A DNA stretch of 8,061 nucleotides from Desulfobacterales bacterium (GTDB taxonomy: Bacteria > Desulfobacterota > Desulfobacteria > Desulfobacterales > 4be13), in assembly GCA_029940115.1 (NCBI GenBank), contig JAOZRQ010000312.1:1-8061 (forward strand), in the 5' to 3' direction. Under the pieces are notes generated by a model. The model was not told the origin of the DNA and made no database searches. It saw only the letters and a list, made by a program, of their open reading frames with translations. This document shows positions 6,181 through 8,061 of the stretch, piece by piece. Position numbers and translations under genes: made by a program. Position 1 is the first letter of the stretch; every line of letters begins with the position of its first letter.

Positions 6181-6617
6181 TTTTTCAGTTTGCCGATATC
6201 CTGAAACTGCATTCCAAGGTCAAGTGCTGCTTTGGTTCCGAGCATCTGGAGGATGCTCATGGCCAGATGTCGCGACAATCCCTTTGCTCCCTGTGAAGTT
6301 CACCGCGATGACCTTCTTATAAGGATGAACATTCCCGAAGAAGCGCAGATAGGGACCCGGATCTGAGATGACGCTCAGATTCCCTGTGACGGACTGGAGC
6401 ACCACCGAGCTTCCTTCTTTGGAGATGTCCAGCACCACCAACTCCTCCTCAGATTCCCTGTGACGGACTGGAGCACCACCGAGCTGTCCGCCTGATTGGA
6501 GTCTATGGTTTGAAAGAACAGAAACAAGGCCGCCACCGCCGCGGCCGCCATGATGCCGAATTTTGTCAGCAGTTTTTTGCCTGCTGAGGTTACTGTGTCC
6601 AATTTTGGACTTTCCAT
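6171..6617 (-). pseudogene. Broken SPFH/band-7-like membrane protein gene
   Basis: The ATG at 6617 has a strong GGGAGGA (6627-6621) in front. The product begins MESPKLDTVTSAGKKLL, then one membrane segment KFGIMAAAAVAALFLFFQTI (19-38), then SSVVLQSVTGNL (45-56). A 74-bp tandem duplication then throws it out of frame, and it stops at 6375. The next frame resumes with VVLDISKEG, a second SSVVLQSVTGNL, SVISDPGPYLRFFGNV and KKVIAVNFTGSKG, resembling the start of an SPFH (prohibitin/stomatin) domain (recognition is moderate). From about 6290 the coding signal moves back to the first frame as GAKGLSRHLAMSILQMLGTK and on to a TGA at 6171-6173. The C-terminal part I do not recognise; it may belong to another gene joined by deletion. 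A full SPFH protein would be some 300 residues, so most of the domain is absent. Almost certainly non-functional. Confidence 0.65.
6374..6485. repeat. 38-bp perfect direct repeat (74-bp tandem duplication)
   Basis: The 38-base block 6374-6411, beginning ctcagattccctgtgacgga and ending accaccgagct, recurs without change at 6448-6485. The offset of 74 bases is not a multiple of three, so the duplication breaks the reading frame of the leftward gene. On the - strand each copy encodes SSVVLQSVTGNL. The spacer 6412-6447 encodes the extra EEELVVLDISKEG-like stretch in the second frame. Confidence 0.93.
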
Positions 6618-6637
6618 TGTTCCTCCCGTGTAAATCA

Positions 6638-6661
6638 GTTTGTGAATTTGTGAGTTTGTTT
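6638..6661. repeat. Imperfect 8-base repeat, three units
   Basis: Units gtttgtga, atttgtga and gtttgttt follow one another between pncB and the broken membrane-protein gene. It is a short, low-complexity tandem array with no visible function, lying about 20 bases upstream of the pseudogene's ribosome site. Confidence 0.5.
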
Positions 6662-6769
6662 CAGGTTTGATTGTTGCCCACGCGCCATTTTCCACCATTT
6701 TTTTGGATTGGTGCATCAATTCATGACCGGTTTTTGGCAGAAAACTTTTGTCCTCTTTATGGTTTGTTC

Positions 6770-6799
6770 CTTTGTGTGAACTACCTTTGTGTGAACTAC
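6770..6799. repeat. 15-bp perfect tandem duplication
   Basis: The unit ctttgtgtgaactac is present twice back to back (6770-6784, 6785-6799), just downstream of the pncB stop on the - strand. No hairpin terminator is visible between pncB and the next gene. Confidence 0.85.
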
Positions 6800-6822
6800 A
6801 AGGACCCAAGATCCCGGAATCA

Positions 6823-7989
6823 CTATATTCCACTGAAGACACTCTTCAGATACGCCAAATACTGGGCATCCTTGCACATCTGCTTTTCCGGGGAATCCGA
6901 AATCTTGGCCACCGGAGCACCCTGACAGCGGGTCATCTTGATGACGATCTGTACTGGCTTGTCCACAATGTCGTTGGTCAGGTTGGTTCCGATGCCGAAG
7001 GAGGTGATGATGCGGTTTTTAAAATGCTTGGTGATCTCTATGGCCCTAGGAAACGACAGCCCGTCACTAAACACCGCGATCTTTGACCGGGCATCCACCT
7101 TGAGCTTCTTGTAATGCTCGATCAGCCGGTCTCCCCATTCCAGGGGATCGCCGCTGTCATGCCGGCATCCGTCGAACAGCTTGGCAAAATACATGTCAAA
7201 ATCCCTCAGAAACGCGTCCAGCCCCATCGTGTCCGACAGCGCGATGCCGAGATCCCCCCGGTATTCCTGGGCCCAGTGCTCCAGCGCAAATGTCTGGCTG
7301 TTTGCCAGTCTCGGTCCCAAGGCCTGGGCCGCCATGAGCCATTCATGGGCCATGGTGCCGATGGGGGTCAGCCCGTACTTCATCGAAAAAAGGAGATTGC
7401 TCGTCCCCATCAGATTTTCAGACAGTTCCTTCTTCAGTATCTGTATGATCTGCTCCTGCCAGATGTATGAGAACCGCCGGCGTGTGCCGAAGTCTGCGAA
7501 CCTGAACCTGAGATTCTCCCTGTTGCTCTCCTTTACCCGATTGATCTTCTCATACAGCTTCTCCTTGCCGGACTCAAAATCGGGCGCGGGCCGGATATCC
7601 CGGAAATAGACCTCATTGACAATTGCGAGAATCGGCACCTCAAATAAGATGGTATGAAGCCAAGGCCCCTTGATTCTGAGCGCAAACGCATCGTTCTCCA
7701 TGCCGACATGGATGAACGCGCGGTTCAATTGAAAGAGTCTCAAAAACTGGATGAAGTCCTCTTTCATGAATCTGAGGGTTCGCAGGTAATCCCGTTCTTT
7801 TTTGGTAAACCGGAGGTTGCAGAGGTGGTCAATCTCCGCGTCCACCTCTGGGATGATCGGCCTGAGATCAATCTGTTCATTTCTGCATTTGAACTCATAC
7901 TCCACCTCCGCCCACGGGAACTGATGGAGGACCCCCTGCATCATGGTGAGTTTGTAGAGATCGGTGTCGAGCAAGGAATTGATGATCAT
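6823..7989 (-). CDS. pncB: Nicotinate phosphoribosyltransferase
   Basis: A 388-residue cytoplasmic enzyme, close to the roughly 400 residues of PncB proteins. It joins nicotinate to PRPP, coupled to ATP hydrolysis, giving nicotinate mononucleotide for NAD salvage (Preiss-Handler route). Family motifs are complete: N-terminal SLLDTDLYKLTMMQ (5-18), FADFGTRRRFS (164-174), GTMAHEW (211-217) with His215 at the position of the phosphorylated histidine, SDTMGLDAFLRDF (252-264), the signature CRHDSGDP (275-282) and the phosphate-loop region FGIGTNLTND (331-340). The ATG at 7989 has GGGAGAG (8004-7998) upstream at acceptable spacing. The gene runs leftward; about 200 bases separate its stop from the ribosome site of the next, broken gene, so co-transcription is possible but unproven. 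The upstream region is only partly in the window, and no clear promoter was found in its 72 bases. Confidence 0.95.
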   Translation of the reverse strand: MIINSLLDTDLYKLTMMQGVLHQFPWAEVEYEFKCRNEQIDLRPIIPEVDAEIDHLCNLRFTKKERDYLRTLRFMKEDFIQFLRLFQLNRAFIHVGMENDAFALRIKGPWLHTILFEVPILAIVNEVYFRDIRPAPDFESGKEKLYEKINRVKESNRENLRFRFADFGTRRRFSYIWQEQIIQILKKELSENLMGTSNLLFSMKYGLTPIGTMAHEWLMAAQALGPRLANSQTFALEHWAQEYRGDLGIALSDTMGLDAFLRDFDMYFAKLFDGCRHDSGDPLEWGDRLIEHYKKLKVDARSKIAVFSDGLSFPRAIEITKHFKNRIITSFGIGTNLTNDIVDKPVQIVIKMTRCQGAPVAKISDSPEKQMCKDAQYLAYLKSVFSGI

Positions 7990-8061
7990 TTGGATATCTC
8001 TCCCACGTAAATCAAATTTAGTTTCTGCAATGTTTGTTGCTTGGTTTGTTGTTGCTGTAAG

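Noticed and set aside
6618..6842. 75-residue N-terminal extension of the broken SPFH-like gene
   Set aside because: It overlaps the pncB end, contains the 15-bp tandem duplication translated as a low-complexity Ser/His/Lys stretch, and has no ribosome site; GGGAGGA stands before ATG 6617.

Overview
The window reads as an accessory stretch of a bacterial chromosome of moderate GC content. No ribosomal RNA or other taxonomic marker is present. The mix of PD-(D/E)XK-linked ATPases, AT-core palindromes and decaying genes is reminiscent of large, repeat-rich Desulfobacterota genomes, but that placement is inference only and weak.

Layout. (1) 1-4006, + strand: two large ATPase/nuclease genes in tandem. 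The first (199-1998) looks like an AAA-ATPase-like protein with a C-terminal PD-(D/E)XK nuclease domain. The second (2200-3930) is a different P-loop ATPase, also ending in a PD-(D/E)XK-like domain. Palindromes with a T-run/A-run core lie upstream of the first gene (32-50) and between the two (2114-2142). A 43-codon orphan reading frame (1999-2130) sits between them. The second gene appears to have lost a 25-residue tail through one extra T in a T run (3924-3928). (2) About 4024-4305, + strand: a decayed piece of a GT4-type glycosyltransferase, recognisable only across several frames. (3) 4362-5042, + strand: a clean sigma70-type promoter driving a 5-formyltetrahydrofolate cyclo-ligase family gene. 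(4) 5114-6115, - strand: a two-TM potassium channel with a TrkA/RCK domain, convergent with the cyclo-ligase gene. Its 3' end is tandemly duplicated and its start abuts a period-7 repeat. (5) 6171-6617, - strand: a broken membrane-protein gene with SPFH-like sequence, disrupted by a 74-bp tandem duplication and a second frame change. (6) 6823-7989, - strand: an intact nicotinate phosphoribosyltransferase gene (pncB).

Functionally, the intact housekeeping genes (folate interconversion, K+ channel, NAD salvage) have no obvious joint pathway. The ATPase/nuclease pair looks like an accessory module of unknown role. The most striking property is the density of short tandem duplications and gene remnants: 37/38-bp, 74-bp, 15-bp, period-7 and period-8 repeats, two pseudogenes and one frameshifted gene. 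This suggests a region shaped by slippage and gene decay. No CRISPR array, tRNA, rRNA or complete insertion sequence was seen.
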